Below are positions 1 through 8,712 of a stretch of 48,253 nucleotides of DNA, piece by piece. The first letter of the stretch is position 1. Every line of letters begins with the position of its first letter. The notes beneath the pieces were generated by a model that did no database searches, was not told the origin of the DNA, and saw nothing but the letters and a program-made list of their open reading frames with translations. The stretch is from contig NZ_CANTZW010000031.1 of assembly GCF_947855115.1 (NCBI RefSeq), positions 1-48,253 on the forward strand, given 5' to 3'. Position numbers and translations under genes: made by a program. This DNA comes from an uncultured Parabacteroides sp. (GTDB taxonomy: Bacteria; Bacteroidota; Bacteroidia; Bacteroidales; Tannerellaceae).

Positions 1-14
1 AGTTCCTTCAAACG

Positions 15-941
15 ATGATCAACAGAATTTTAATCCGCATTAAAGTTTTACAGATAGTATATTCTTACTATCAAAACGGAAACGGTGACCTCAAAGTTGC
101 GGAAAACGAATTGCTTTTCAGCCTTCAGAAGTCATATGACTTATATTACTATTTCTTGCTTTTAATTATCGATGTTACCAACCTGCAAAGAAGGATACTT
201 GATACCCGGAAGTGTAAATACATGCCTACCGAGGAAGAGTTAAACCCGAATACACGCTTCATCGACAATCGCTTCGCCGCTCAACTAGCGGAAAACGATA
301 TGTTGAAAAAGTATGTAGACGAGCAAGGTTTATCGTGGAGCAACGACGAGGAGTTTGTTAAAAATGTATTGGACTTGATCTTAAGTTCCGAGATTTACGC
401 CGAATACCTGAAAAATCAAGAGGACTCGTATGAGGCAGACCGTGAGTTCTGGCGCCAGACTTTCAAGAAAGTAATCTGTGGAAATGAGATGATAGAAGAA
501 TATCTGGAAGACAAGAGCATCTACTGGAACGATGATATCGAGATCGTGGAGACTTTTGCCCTGAAGACTATCAAGAAATTCGAGGAGGAGAAGGGAAATA
601 AACAGGCCTTGTTGCCGATGTTCAAGGATATGGAGGATAAAGCCTTTGCCATCAAGCTGTTCCGCCAAAGCTTATTGAAAGGCCAGGAATATCGTGAACG
701 TATCAACAAACATATGAAAAACTGGGAGACAGAGCGTATTGCCAATATGGATTTAATCATTATGCAAGTCGCCTTAGCCGAGATCTTATCGTTCCCGACT
801 ATCCCCGTGAGCGTTACATTGAATGAATATATCGATGCAGCGAAATACTATAGCACGCCCAAAAGCGGAACATTCATCAACGGTATTCTGGATTCAATAG
901 TCAATGAATTAAAAAAAGAGAAGTTATTGCTCAAAGATTAA
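15..941 (+). CDS. nusB: Transcription antitermination factor NusB, long Bacteroidota form
   Basis: NusB joins NusE (S10) on boxA RNA in the antitermination complex that helps rRNA operons to be transcribed through. The N-terminus, MINRILIRIKVLQIVYSYYQ, is the typical start of Bacteroidota NusB, and the C-terminal part (about residues 200-300) carries the usual helical NusB fold, including the EILSFPTIPVSVTLNEY stretch. At 308 residues it is about twice the length of E. coli NusB because of an acidic insertion in the middle, which is normal for this phylum. The gene starts only 14 bases from the window edge, so a slightly earlier start cannot be excluded, but this ATG fits the family. It lies upstream of yajC on the same strand with a 62-bp gap. 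Confidence 0.93.
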   Translation: MINRILIRIKVLQIVYSYYQNGNGDLKVAENELLFSLQKSYDLYYYFLLLIIDVTNLQRRILDTRKCKYMPTEEELNPNTRFIDNRFAAQLAENDMLKKYVDEQGLSWSNDEEFVKNVLDLILSSEIYAEYLKNQEDSYEADREFWRQTFKKVICGNEMIEEYLEDKSIYWNDDIEIVETFALKTIKKFEEEKGNKQALLPMFKDMEDKAFAIKLFRQSLLKGQEYRERINKHMKNWETERIANMDLIIMQVALAEILSFPTIPVSVTLNEYIDAAKYYSTPKSGTFINGILDSIVNELKKEKLLLKD

Positions 942-1003
942 TTATTATCATTACATTTGTGCATATCATTATTGATATTAACTTGTAAAACGATTTTTAT
1001 AGT

Positions 1004-1321
1004 ATGAACTTACTCAGTATTTTACTTCAAGCTCCAGCCGCTGGAGGAAATCAATGGTCCGGAATCTTGATGATGGTAGTTATCGTAGCCATCTTCTATT
1101 TTTTCATGATTCGTCCGCAACAAAAGAAACAAAAAGAAATCCAGAAAGCACGTGAGGCGTTGAAAACCGGTGACAAAGTGATTACCGCCGGAGGTATCTA
1201 TGGAAAGATTAAAGAGATCGGTGATACTTATATGTTAATCGAGGTAGCGGATGGAGTACGTATCCGTGTAGATAAAACTTCTATTTTCGCTTCCGCTGAA
1301 GACGCTCAGCAGCAAAAATAA
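1004..1321 (+). CDS. yajC: Preprotein translocase subunit YajC
   Basis: YajC is a small inner-membrane partner of SecDF in the Sec translocase. The 105-residue protein has one clear transmembrane segment at about residues 20-38 (ILMMVVIVAIFYFFMIRPQ), followed by the family's RPQQKKQKE basic stretch and a soluble domain with GDKVITAGGIYGKI. Length and order match the family. It sits between nusB and the YbbR-like gene, 14 bp before the latter, so the two are probably co-transcribed. Confidence 0.95.
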   Translation: MNLLSILLQAPAAGGNQWSGILMMVVIVAIFYFFMIRPQQKKQKEIQKAREALKTGDKVITAGGIYGKIKEIGDTYMLIEVADGVRIRVDKTSIFASAEDAQQQK

Positions 1322-1335
1322 CCGAACGATAGAAT

Positions 1336-2349
1336 ATGTCGCGACTTGAGAACATACAAAATTCCTTCAAGTCTATTCATGTAAAGACTAAGGCTTTTTT
1401 CCACGGCGATAAATGGAAAGAGGCCTTGGTCTTTTTCTCTTTCGTACTTTTGGCTTTTGGTTTTTGGCTTCTTCAAAGCTTGCAGCAAGAATACGAGATA
1501 GAGCTTGTTTTCCCGGTCAAATATAAGAATGTACCCGCCGATATCGCTTTTAACAGCCCAGAGGTGAAAACGATCACGGCAAAAGTGAAAGACAAGGGCA
1601 GTGTCTTACTTAATTATACGTTCGGAAGATCGTTTGCTCCGATTGAGGTAAACATGAAGAGTACCAAAGAGAAAAACGGTTCGGTTCAAGTTAGCAAAAA
1701 ACAGATCGAGAACGATATTCAAAAGCAATTGATAGCGACCACGACGTTACAAAGCTTTGAGCCACAGCAAATAGATATGGACTTCAATCAACGGGTTCAT
1801 AAGGAAATACCTGTTATATTTAATGGGGATATTCACATGGATGCCGGTTTTCAGTTATCAGGAGATATCCGAATCAATCCCTCTAAGATTAACGTCTATG
1901 CCACCGCGGAAATTTTGGACACATTAACCGCGGTCAAAACGGTTTTCACCGAAGTTAAAAAGGCGAATAAAAATATCATGAGGACTGTACAACTAATTAA
2001 GGTAGATGGAGTCAACTTCGATCCGGAAAGCGTGTCTATCACGATTCCAATAGAAGAGTACACCGAGAAGACGTTGGAAATCCCGGTCTATTGCAGCCAT
2101 ATACCACCACATTATACGGTACGAATGTTTCCGGCTGTCGTAAAAGTGACTTGCAGCGTACCTTTGTCCCGATTCAAAGGGCTGTCGGAAGATATGTTTT
2201 CGATCCATATACCTTTTGAGGACCTGGAGCAAAACGTATCCGGCGCTCTACCCGTCAAACTCACCAAGAAACCGGATTGGGTACATACGGCAACCTTATT
2301 GCCAGATAAGGTGGAATTCATTTTGGAACACAACAATAAGCATGATTAA
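1336..2349 (+). CDS. YbbR-like domain membrane-anchored protein
   Basis: The 337-residue protein has a cytoplasmic N-terminus, one transmembrane helix at about residues 31-48 (ALVFFSFVLLAFGFWLL) and an extracytoplasmic region made of YbbR-like beta repeats (for example VNVYATAEILDTL-type segments and VTIPIEEYTEKTLEIPV). In Firmicutes the YbbR protein CdaR regulates a diadenylate cyclase, but no cyclase gene is adjacent here, so that role should not be transferred. In Bacteroidota this gene lies regularly between yajC and coaE, as here. Its last 8 bp overlap the start of coaE, which suggests translational coupling. The family call is firm; the function is unknown. Confidence 0.8.
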   Translation: MSRLENIQNSFKSIHVKTKAFFHGDKWKEALVFFSFVLLAFGFWLLQSLQQEYEIELVFPVKYKNVPADIAFNSPEVKTITAKVKDKGSVLLNYTFGRSFAPIEVNMKSTKEKNGSVQVSKKQIENDIQKQLIATTTLQSFEPQQIDMDFNQRVHKEIPVIFNGDIHMDAGFQLSGDIRINPSKINVYATAEILDTLTAVKTVFTEVKKANKNIMRTVQLIKVDGVNFDPESVSITIPIEEYTEKTLEIPVYCSHIPPHYTVRMFPAVVKVTCSVPLSRFKGLSEDMFSIHIPFEDLEQNVSGALPVKLTKKPDWVHTATLLPDKVEFILEHNNKHD

Positions 2350-2920
2350 AATAGGTATTACAGGAGGAATCGGTAGTGGAAAATCCGTAGTAGCCTCATT
2401 ATTAGCATTATCCGGTATACCCGTATACATAGCGGACGAGGAAAGTAAATGGCTGACGAATAACTCTCCGGTTATCCATGAGAAATTAACGGCTCTTTTC
2501 GGTCCGAAGATTTATACGGATGAGGGATTGAACAAAAAACTGTTGGCCTCCCACATCTTTAATAATCCGGAACAATTACAACAGGTCAACCAAATTATCC
2601 ATCCCGAGGTAAACCGTCATTTCTCGGCTTGGGTAGAAAGGCAAACATCCCCTTTATGTGCCATCGAATCCGCTATATTATTCGAATCCGGCTTTTATAA
2701 AGTTGTAGACGTAAGCGTGATGGTCTATGCACCCAAAGAGCTCCGCATCGAAAGAGTATCGGGAAGAGACTCCGCATCGAAGGAAGAGATCGAGCGTAGG
2801 ATCAACAGTCAAATGCCAGACGAGGAAAAGAAAGAACGTTCCGATTACGTTGTTTACAACGACAATAAACAGGCGCTTATTCCGCAAGTCCGTAAACTTA
2901 TCGAACATCTTCTTTTATAA
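2342..2920 (+). CDS. coaE: Dephospho-CoA kinase
   Basis: CoaE phosphorylates the 3'-hydroxyl of the ribose of dephospho-CoA, the last step of coenzyme A synthesis. The protein begins MIKIGITGGIGSGKS, a textbook P-loop at the N-terminus, and continues with the family's DEESKWL and HPEV segments; ESAILFESGFY is the expected conserved middle region. The frame is open further upstream, but the ATG at 2342 starts directly at the P-loop domain and gives 192 residues, the normal length, so it was chosen. It overlaps the YbbR-like gene by 8 bp. Confidence 0.95.
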   Translation: MIKIGITGGIGSGKSVVASLLALSGIPVYIADEESKWLTNNSPVIHEKLTALFGPKIYTDEGLNKKLLASHIFNNPEQLQQVNQIIHPEVNRHFSAWVERQTSPLCAIESAILFESGFYKVVDVSVMVYAPKELRIERVSGRDSASKEEIERRINSQMPDEEKKERSDYVVYNDNKQALIPQVRKLIEHLLL

Positions 2921-2967
2921 AACGATATTTTTACCCTGAACGTTTCGTTTAATTCACGTAGTTATGC

Positions 2968-2975
2968 TACATTTG
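2968..2975 (+). promoter_or_regulatory. Bacteroidota-type -7 element before the DUF5606-like gene
   Basis: TACATTTG matches the -7 consensus TAnnTTTG of the Bacteroidota primary sigma factor and lies 36 bp before the ATG at 3012. A weak -33 candidate (TTTCGTTT) lies about 20 bp upstream. Confidence 0.5.
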
Positions 2976-3011
2976 CAACTTTGAAGTTTAACATTAATTG
3001 AAAAGAATATT

Positions 3012-3449
3012 ATGTTGAAGACTATTTTGTCTATTTCGGGAAAACCCGGTCTGTATAAACTGGTTTCCCATGGAAAAAACATGTTGATCGTTGAATCGCT
3101 GACTGATAACAAGAGAGTACCCGCATATGCAAAAGATAAAGTAATCTCATTAGGCGATATCGCAATTTACACGGATGAAGCGGAAGTTCCTTTACACGAG
3201 GTATTAACAAGCGTAAAGAATAAAGAAGAGGGAAAAACCACTTCTTTTATGCCCTCAAAAGCGACAACAGATGAATTACGTACATATTTCGCAGAAGTAT
3301 TGCCTAATTTCGACCGCGAACGCGTTTATCCTAGCGACATCAAGAAATTACTTTCTTGGTATAATATCTTGATCAACGCAGGCATCACGGATTTTACACC
3401 AGAAGATGCCCCGGTTGAAGAGAATGCCGCCGAGAAAGAAGCTGAATAA
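3012..3449 (+). CDS. DUF5606-like conserved Bacteroidota protein
   Basis: A soluble 145-residue protein with no signal peptide. The first 70 residues (MLKTILSISGKPGLYKLVSH, then a beta-rich segment ending GDIAIYTDE) resemble the small conserved Bacteroidota family DUF5606. The C-terminal half has ELRTYFAEVLPNFDRERVYPS, also recalled from that family, and a Glu/Ala-rich tail. The function is unknown. It has its own promoter and is followed by a strong terminator, so it is probably a single-gene unit. Confidence 0.75.
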   Translation: MLKTILSISGKPGLYKLVSHGKNMLIVESLTDNKRVPAYAKDKVISLGDIAIYTDEAEVPLHEVLTSVKNKEEGKTTSFMPSKATTDELRTYFAEVLPNFDRERVYPSDIKKLLSWYNILINAGITDFTPEDAPVEENAAEKEAE

Positions 3450-3477
3450 CATAAACATAACACAATATGGCATAAAG

Positions 3478-3517
3478 AAAGACCGTTCGATACCCATCTT
3501 ATCGTTCGGTCTTTTTT
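3478..3517 (+). terminator. Rho-independent terminator after the DUF5606-like gene
   Basis: AAAGACCG pairs with CGGTCTTT (8 bp). After a 2x2 TT/TT internal loop, CGATA pairs with TATCG, with loop CCCATCT. The structure ends in a run of T on the plus strand. Confidence 0.85.
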
Positions 3518-3579
3518 GCTAAATATCCATACATTCCTTATCTTTCGCTATATTTACTTAATTCTAAATAAAACTATCT

Positions 3580-4416
3580 ATGAAAACAAAAACATTTCTT
3601 TTCTTTCTTATCGCATTATTCTCAGGAACATATCAGCTCTACGCACAAGCCGATTTTTATTTGATGCAAGCCTTGGGAAATCGCTATATTTATAATTCAG
3701 ACTATTTTGAAGAAACCCGGGAAATGCAGGTCTATTTAAGCGGAGTAAATGGAAGCCTTAAAAGAGACTCATTACTTGCGATTTATATATTAGACGCACA
3801 ATACCCTCCCACCTTCAATCTATTCTGTTCTACATTCGAGTTGACGCATCCTGATGTACCTTGTGTCATTGTGGGAATATTCAATTCAAATAGGCAAAGT
3901 GAGCTAACTCCGCCTTTTACAGATTCCATCTCGGTAAAAGGATATGATAACCCTGGACATGGAAGAGAAATGCTCTCATCATTAACCAAAGAGATTATTC
4001 CTTTCATTCAAGAAAAATATCATGTGGGAAATAACAGGATCCTTGTCGGACATTCGCTGGGAGGAACATTTGTTACTTATGCGATGATGGAACACCCAGA
4101 TTTATTTCCTTACATCATAGCCATATCACCAAACTACAAATACAGTAAAAACATGATGATAGACAGGTTACGGACATTCACGGAAACCTATCGGGACGAA
4201 AAAGAATTATATGTCTATCTAGCCAATGGATACAGAGATAAGACAGAAGAAGATTTCAAACCTATGATAAAACAGGCTCTCTCCATCATCGAGGAAAATA
4301 ACAGAATTGACTTACGATACGACTCTCTAAACATAGAGAAACATAGTCACACTATATTTGAAGGTTATTACAGAAGTCTTCTCTCTATAAAATCACTTCT
4401 TAAAACGATCGAGTAA
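3580..4416 (+). CDS. Secreted putative esterase, alpha/beta hydrolase (PF00756-like)
   Basis: The 278-residue protein starts with a signal peptide (MKTKTFLFFLIALFSGTYQL then YAQA, likely cleaved near residue 23). The mature part looks like the Fes/IroE/esterase-D superfamily. The nucleophile elbow GHSLGG places the catalytic Ser at about residue 159, after the conserved KEIIPFIQEKY stretch, and a late HSHTIFEGY supplies the likely catalytic His. This family includes siderophore esterases and acetyl- or feruloyl-esterases, and the sequence alone does not fix the substrate. It stands alone between a terminator and the GRE operon and may act in the periplasm on an esterified glycan or other ester. 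Confidence 0.75.
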   Translation: MKTKTFLFFLIALFSGTYQLYAQADFYLMQALGNRYIYNSDYFEETREMQVYLSGVNGSLKRDSLLAIYILDAQYPPTFNLFCSTFELTHPDVPCVIVGIFNSNRQSELTPPFTDSISVKGYDNPGHGREMLSSLTKEIIPFIQEKYHVGNNRILVGHSLGGTFVTYAMMEHPDLFPYIIAISPNYKYSKNMMIDRLRTFTETYRDEKELYVYLANGYRDKTEEDFKPMIKQALSIIEENNRIDLRYDSLNIEKHSHTIFEGYYRSLLSIKSLLKTIE

Positions 4417-4470
4417 TCATATTTTTCACTGGAGCCCAGTAAGCATAAACGATTATACCTGCCAACGCAA

Positions 4471-4500
4471 GAGTACTCTTATAAGCAGATGAGAGTACTC
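4471..4500. promoter_or_regulatory. Paired GAGTACTC palindromes, candidate operator of the ROK/NanE/GRE operon
   Basis: Two identical 8-bp palindromes GAGTACTC lie at 4471-4478 and 4493-4500, so their starts are 22 bp apart, about two helical turns. They are upstream of the operon promoter, at roughly -105 and -83 from the expected transcription start. Identical palindromes on the same face of the helix are typical of a dimer-binding regulator. Which protein binds is unknown; the AraC-type regulator at 10288-11181 is the nearest candidate. Confidence 0.45.
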
Positions 4501-4538
4501 ATGCAAAAATAGTCCATTATTTTAGGCTGAACCTCACA

Positions 4539-4569
4539 TTGTCTAAGGTTGCCAACTCCTCTATCTTTG
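4539..4569 (+). promoter_or_regulatory. Promoter of the ROK/NanE/GRE operon
   Basis: A -33 TTG at 4539-4541 is followed after 20 bp by a -7 element TATCTTTG (4562-4569), matching the Bacteroidota consensus. Transcription would start near 4577, about 40 nt before the ROK start codon. Confidence 0.65.
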
Positions 4570-4616
4570 CCAACAAATAATTCACTCTATTGACCTCATA
4601 AAATAAAAGAGCAAAG

Positions 4617-5597
4617 ATGAAAAGTCCCAAGTACTATCTCGGTCTAGACGTTGGCGGCACTAATATGGTAGCTGGCGTAGTGGATGAGAATCACAAAATT
4701 ATCGCCAAGGAGAGTATACCGACACAAGCCGGACGCACGATTGAGGAGATCACCGCAGACATGGCAGAAGTCAGCAAAAAAGCAGTCCGCAAAGCAGGCC
4801 TGCAAATGGAAGATATCTCATCCTGGGGTATCGGTATGCCTAGTTACGTAAATCCCAAAACGAATCTTTTGGTACATGCCAACTGCTTCGGATGGAAAAA
4901 TGTTCCCATTTACGACTATTTAAAAAAGCATATCTCATTACCAACCTATATAGCGAACGATGCCAATTGCGCGACTTATGGGGAAGTCTTGGCAGGATCG
5001 GCCAGCCAATATACCGACGCAATCATGTTAACGCTAGGAACGGGAGTTGGTGGCGGAATCATCATGGATAAGAAAATCTATTCCGGTTTCGATAATATGG
5101 GAGCCGAACTTGGACATACCAAACTGGTATACAATGGCGAGTGTTGTACATGTGGACAAAAGGGCTGCTTGGAGGCTTATTGCTCATCTACCGCATTAAT
5201 CCGTATCATGAAAAAGGCCTTACAAGAAAATAAGGATACCTTAATATGGGAACTTTGCGACAGAGATGAGAACAAAGTCAATGGAGAGATCCTTTTCGAG
5301 GCCGCCCGACAAGGGGATTCCCTTGCCAGACAGATCGTGGATGAATATATCAGTAGACTAGCCGCCGGAATCTCCACCTTCATAACCATCTTCCGTCCGG
5401 AAGTAATCATCCTAGGAGGTGGTATCGCACATGCCGGGGATTTGCTGTTAAAGCCTTTAAACGAGAAACTACACACTTGTACCTTCGCCGCCGAAGAAAT
5501 AGGTATCCCGCCAGTCATCCGTGCGGAATTAGGAAATGACGCAGGAATTATCGGAGCCGCACTTTTAGAGAAAACGATGCGAAGAGAACAAATATGA
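4617..5597 (+). CDS. ROK-family sugar kinase (glucokinase/ManNAc kinase-like)
   Basis: A cytoplasmic ATP-dependent sugar kinase expected to phosphorylate the 6-hydroxyl of a hexose or N-acetylhexosamine. The phosphate-binding motif LDVGGTN is at residues 10-16. The ROK zinc site is complete: His in ELGH (about 167), then CTCGQKGC with Cys177, 179 and 184. NDANCATYGE carries the expected catalytic Asp. Length (326) is normal. ROK members phosphorylate glucose, fructose, GlcNAc or ManNAc and cannot be told apart here. As first gene of an apparent operon with a NanE-like 2-epimerase (47-bp gap) and a glycyl radical enzyme, it probably makes the 6-phosphate that the next enzymes use. Confidence 0.88.
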   Translation: MKSPKYYLGLDVGGTNMVAGVVDENHKIIAKESIPTQAGRTIEEITADMAEVSKKAVRKAGLQMEDISSWGIGMPSYVNPKTNLLVHANCFGWKNVPIYDYLKKHISLPTYIANDANCATYGEVLAGSASQYTDAIMLTLGTGVGGGIIMDKKIYSGFDNMGAELGHTKLVYNGECCTCGQKGCLEAYCSSTALIRIMKKALQENKDTLIWELCDRDENKVNGEILFEAARQGDSLARQIVDEYISRLAAGISTFITIFRPEVIILGGGIAHAGDLLLKPLNEKLHTCTFAAEEIGIPPVIRAELGNDAGIIGAALLEKTMRREQI

Positions 5598-5644
5598 ACT
5601 AAAAAATAAATAATAAATATTGTATAACCATTAAATAATGGATA

Positions 5645-6385
5645 ATGGAAACCAGAAAAAAAGAACTTTTAGATTCATTTAAAGGAGGATTGATCGTATC
5701 CTGTCAAGTACAACACGATGATCCTACTTATTCGATAGACTTTGTCGTAAAAATGGCAAAAGCCGCCCAATGGGGTGGTGCCGTAGGTATTCGAGCGAAC
5801 GATCCGGAACAAATCAAGGCAATCAAGAAGGAGGTAGATTTACCGGTCATCGGACTTTGGAAGATTTGGCACGACGATACGGACGTATTTATCACCCCTA
5901 CCCTAGAAGCCGCTAAAGCCGTATGGGAGGCCGGGGCCGAGATCATCGCCTTGGACTGCACGAGCCAAATCACTCATGAGGGACACCCGGCATACGAATT
6001 ACTACCGATCGTCAAAAAAGAAATTCCGGAAGCGATCATTTTCGCAGATATATCCAATTACGAGGAAGCCATACGTGCCGTAGAGATGGGAGCAGACATC
6101 GTTGGTCCGACCCTATATGGTTATACGGAGGCTACCAAACATATCGAGCAACCAGACCTGCGGGAATTCGCCCGTATGTGTCGAGACCTAAAAGACAAGG
6201 CTTGTGTCATTATGGAAGGACATATCTACTCTCCGGAAGATGCCATGAAATGTATCTTCCTTGGAGCCCACTCGGTTGTAGTAGGTAGCGCGATCACTCG
6301 CCCGCACTTGATCACCAAACGTTTCACGGATTTATTGACCGGTTACCAAAATAATTGGCGAGAAGCCGAAAGAAGTAAACATTAA
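5645..6385 (+). CDS. NanE-like N-acylmannosamine-6-phosphate 2-epimerase
   Basis: NanE (PF04131) interconverts ManNAc-6-phosphate and GlcNAc-6-phosphate by moving a proton at C2 in a TIM barrel. Family marks are GGLIVSCQ near the start, IALDCT (about 101-106), FADISNYEEA, GPTLYGYT and VVVGSAITRP (phosphate end). The presumed catalytic Lys (Lys73 in GLWK) and Glu (Glu191 in IMEGH) are present. The segment after the Lys reads IWHDD where typical NanE, as remembered, has RDYP, so the substrate pocket is probably altered. Typical length (246). It lies 47 bp after the kinase and 38 bp before the GRE, so one transcript is likely. No sialate lyase gene is present in the window. Confidence 0.85.
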   Translation: METRKKELLDSFKGGLIVSCQVQHDDPTYSIDFVVKMAKAAQWGGAVGIRANDPEQIKAIKKEVDLPVIGLWKIWHDDTDVFITPTLEAAKAVWEAGAEIIALDCTSQITHEGHPAYELLPIVKKEIPEAIIFADISNYEEAIRAVEMGADIVGPTLYGYTEATKHIEQPDLREFARMCRDLKDKACVIMEGHIYSPEDAMKCIFLGAHSVVVGSAITRPHLITKRFTDLLTGYQNNWREAERSKH

Positions 6386-6423
6386 AGATTCAGAATCTAT
6401 ACGATGATTCAATATTAACAACA

Positions 6424-8712
6424 ATGATCATAATGGCAAATTTCAATGTAGAAGGGGCGCAAAACGTCGAGATCAGCAAGAAAATACCTTGCGAGAAACC
6501 GTTGATCGTACAATTGGAAATCATGGAGCAGTATACGGCCGTCCACAAAGCTTGTGCCACCCTGCCCAAAGAGATACGCGAGGTAGAATGCTTGAAGGTT
6601 TTATATCCCACGCTATTTCGCAAGATCACGGATCAAGACCTGATCGCCGGACGTACGGACTTCCTTCCGATCGGATTCGGATGCGTAACCTCATTAGGGG
6701 GTGTCGGGCATTATTGCGTGTTCAAGAAACTCCGTGCCTTCCAGCAACAACTGGATAAAACCGAATGGAAACGAGTGGATGCGTTATATGATTATTGGTT
6801 GGATCACGACTTAAAAACCCAATTCAACAAAGAAGTCCTCACCGAAGACACACTGGGCATGTTCATCGACTGTGAATACCCGATGATCGCAACCGCACGT
6901 CTATCCGGAATGATGTTGGATTACCCAAAGTTATTGGATAAGGGTATCGGCGGGCTTCGTTCTGATTTACAGGAACGACTCAAAAAACAACCGGATAATA
7001 ATTTTTATAAGGCCGGCATCCAATGTCTGGATATTTTCGTCGATTGCGCCTCTTATCTTCAGCAAGACGCAAAAGAGCAAATGGCCTCAGCCGATACGAA
7101 CAGGCAAAAAGAATTAGAGCGTATCTGCCAAGCCCTAGAAAATATCAAGGAAAAGAAACCTAGTACGTTTCATGAAGCGATGCAGCTATTTTGGTTATTC
7201 GCTTTACTGGCCGGTGTTATAAACTACGGTCGTCTGGACGATTATCTAGGCCCATATTTAGTAGCCGATCTTGAATCCGGCCGATTAACCGAAGAAGAGG
7301 CATACCGGTATATCCACTCCCTTTGGACCATGATAGAGAATCGCCGGACAACTGTAAACGGGCGTATTATCGTAGGTGGAAAAGGACGCAAACATCCGAA
7401 AGAAGCCGATGTTTTCCTGCATATCGCCATGAAAGTAGCGAAAAATTGCAGATACGTAGAACCTCAATTTACCTTGCGTTTCGATAAAGATACCTCCGAG
7501 GATATTTGGGACGAAGCGCTGGACGCTCTGGGCGCAGGGGCTACCTACCCGACTCTTTACAACGACGATGTAAACGTTCCGGCAGTGATGTACGGAATGC
7601 GTGTGGACGAGAAAACAGCGGAACAATACGTACCTTTCGGGTGTACCGAGTTCGTGATACAAGGACAAAGTACAGGTACGCCCAATATCTGTATCAATTT
7701 ACTAAAACTGCTTACGATTTATATGAATGATGGTATCGACCCAATTGACGGTAAACGAAAATCGGGCCCGGTACCTCTAAAGAAATTAGAGGAGTATCAG
7801 ACATTCGATGAATTTTATGACGGTTACAAGGCTTTACTCGACTATTACCTGGATCTGTCTGTCAAGGCCCAATACCATTCGTATGAGGTAATGAACCAAC
7901 ACGTAAGTTTCTTATTTACCAGTCTGCTGACCGATGATTGCATCGCACGGGGAAAAGCCCTTCTGGACGGAGGCGTACGTTACCTAGGTGGAACGAACGA
8001 GACCTATGGCAACATCAATACCTCCGATTCCCTTTGGGTGATCCGGGATCTGGTATTCAACCAAAAGAAATATACGTTACGGCAACTACACGATGCCATG
8101 TTAGCCAATTTCGACGGCTATGAGGCCTTACGAAAAGATTGCCTGAACTGTGATAAATATGGTAACGATCTTGAAACGGCCGATACGATGGCCAACGATT
8201 TGTACGAGTTCGTAGCGAAAGGTGTGCGCGATCGCGGTATCGCCATCGGAATGCAATATTTCTTGATCGTTATCAGTAACAACCAACTAAATACGGAATG
8301 GGGGAACCGGACCGCGGCCTCACCCGATGGGCGATTATCATGTATGTACATGAATCCGGCCAATAACCCGCAAGGAGGAGCGAACAAAAGTGGCCCTACG
8401 GCCATGCTGAACTCCTTGGCGAAGTTTGATGCCAAATACCATGGAGGCTCGGTACAAAACATCAAGTTCTCTCCATCCATGTTTAACGAGAACAGAGCTG
8501 TCATCAAAAGTCTGTTCAAGACCTATTTCGCAAAAGGGGGTTGCCACTTGATGGTGACCGTAGTAGATAAGGGAGTTTTGGAAGACGCGGTAGAGCACCC
8601 GGAAAATTACCCAGACCTTATCGTCCGGGTAAGCGGGTTCTCTGCCGTATTTGTAGACTTATCCCCCAACATCCAACAAGAACTTTTAAGCAGGGTATTG
8701 TATGATAAATAA
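6424..8712 (+). CDS. Glycyl radical enzyme of unknown substrate (PFL-like/eliminase type)
   Basis: An oxygen-sensitive radical enzyme of 762 residues. The glycyl radical site RVSGFSAVF is complete, with Gly738 24 residues from the C-terminus. The thiyl Cys is Cys407 in PFGCTEF, followed by Glu409. A single Cys with Cys-x-Glu marks eliminase/dehydratase-like GREs (glycerol, propanediol, hydroxyproline and choline enzymes) and not true pyruvate formate-lyase, which has two adjacent Cys. An annotation as formate acetyltransferase would therefore be misleading. E. coli YbiW and PflD, reported to open 1,5-anhydrohexitol 6-phosphates, show that this class can act on sugar phosphates. The start may be 6424 or the in-frame ATG at 6433. 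Its 3' end overlaps the activase. Confidence 0.9.
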   Translation: MIIMANFNVEGAQNVEISKKIPCEKPLIVQLEIMEQYTAVHKACATLPKEIREVECLKVLYPTLFRKITDQDLIAGRTDFLPIGFGCVTSLGGVGHYCVFKKLRAFQQQLDKTEWKRVDALYDYWLDHDLKTQFNKEVLTEDTLGMFIDCEYPMIATARLSGMMLDYPKLLDKGIGGLRSDLQERLKKQPDNNFYKAGIQCLDIFVDCASYLQQDAKEQMASADTNRQKELERICQALENIKEKKPSTFHEAMQLFWLFALLAGVINYGRLDDYLGPYLVADLESGRLTEEEAYRYIHSLWTMIENRRTTVNGRIIVGGKGRKHPKEADVFLHIAMKVAKNCRYVEPQFTLRFDKDTSEDIWDEALDALGAGATYPTLYNDDVNVPAVMYGMRVDEKTAEQYVPFGCTEFVIQGQSTGTPNICINLLKLLTIYMNDGIDPIDGKRKSGPVPLKKLEEYQTFDEFYDGYKALLDYYLDLSVKAQYHSYEVMNQHVSFLFTSLLTDDCIARGKALLDGGVRYLGGTNETYGNINTSDSLWVIRDLVFNQKKYTLRQLHDAMLANFDGYEALRKDCLNCDKYGNDLETADTMANDLYEFVAKGVRDRGIAIGMQYFLIVISNNQLNTEWGNRTAASPDGRLSCMYMNPANNPQGGANKSGPTAMLNSLAKFDAKYHGGSVQNIKFSPSMFNENRAVIKSLFKTYFAKGGCHLMVTVVDKGVLEDAVEHPENYPDLIVRVSGFSAVFVDLSPNIQQELLSRVLYDK

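Noticed and set aside
2216..2341. Upstream extension of the coaE frame
   Set aside because: It lies inside the YbbR-like gene in another frame, and the P-loop start at 2342 gives the normal length.
6424..8712. Pyruvate formate-lyase
   Set aside because: It has one active-site Cys with Cys-x-Glu, not the adjacent Cys pair, and its activase has the ferredoxin insert that PFL activase lacks.
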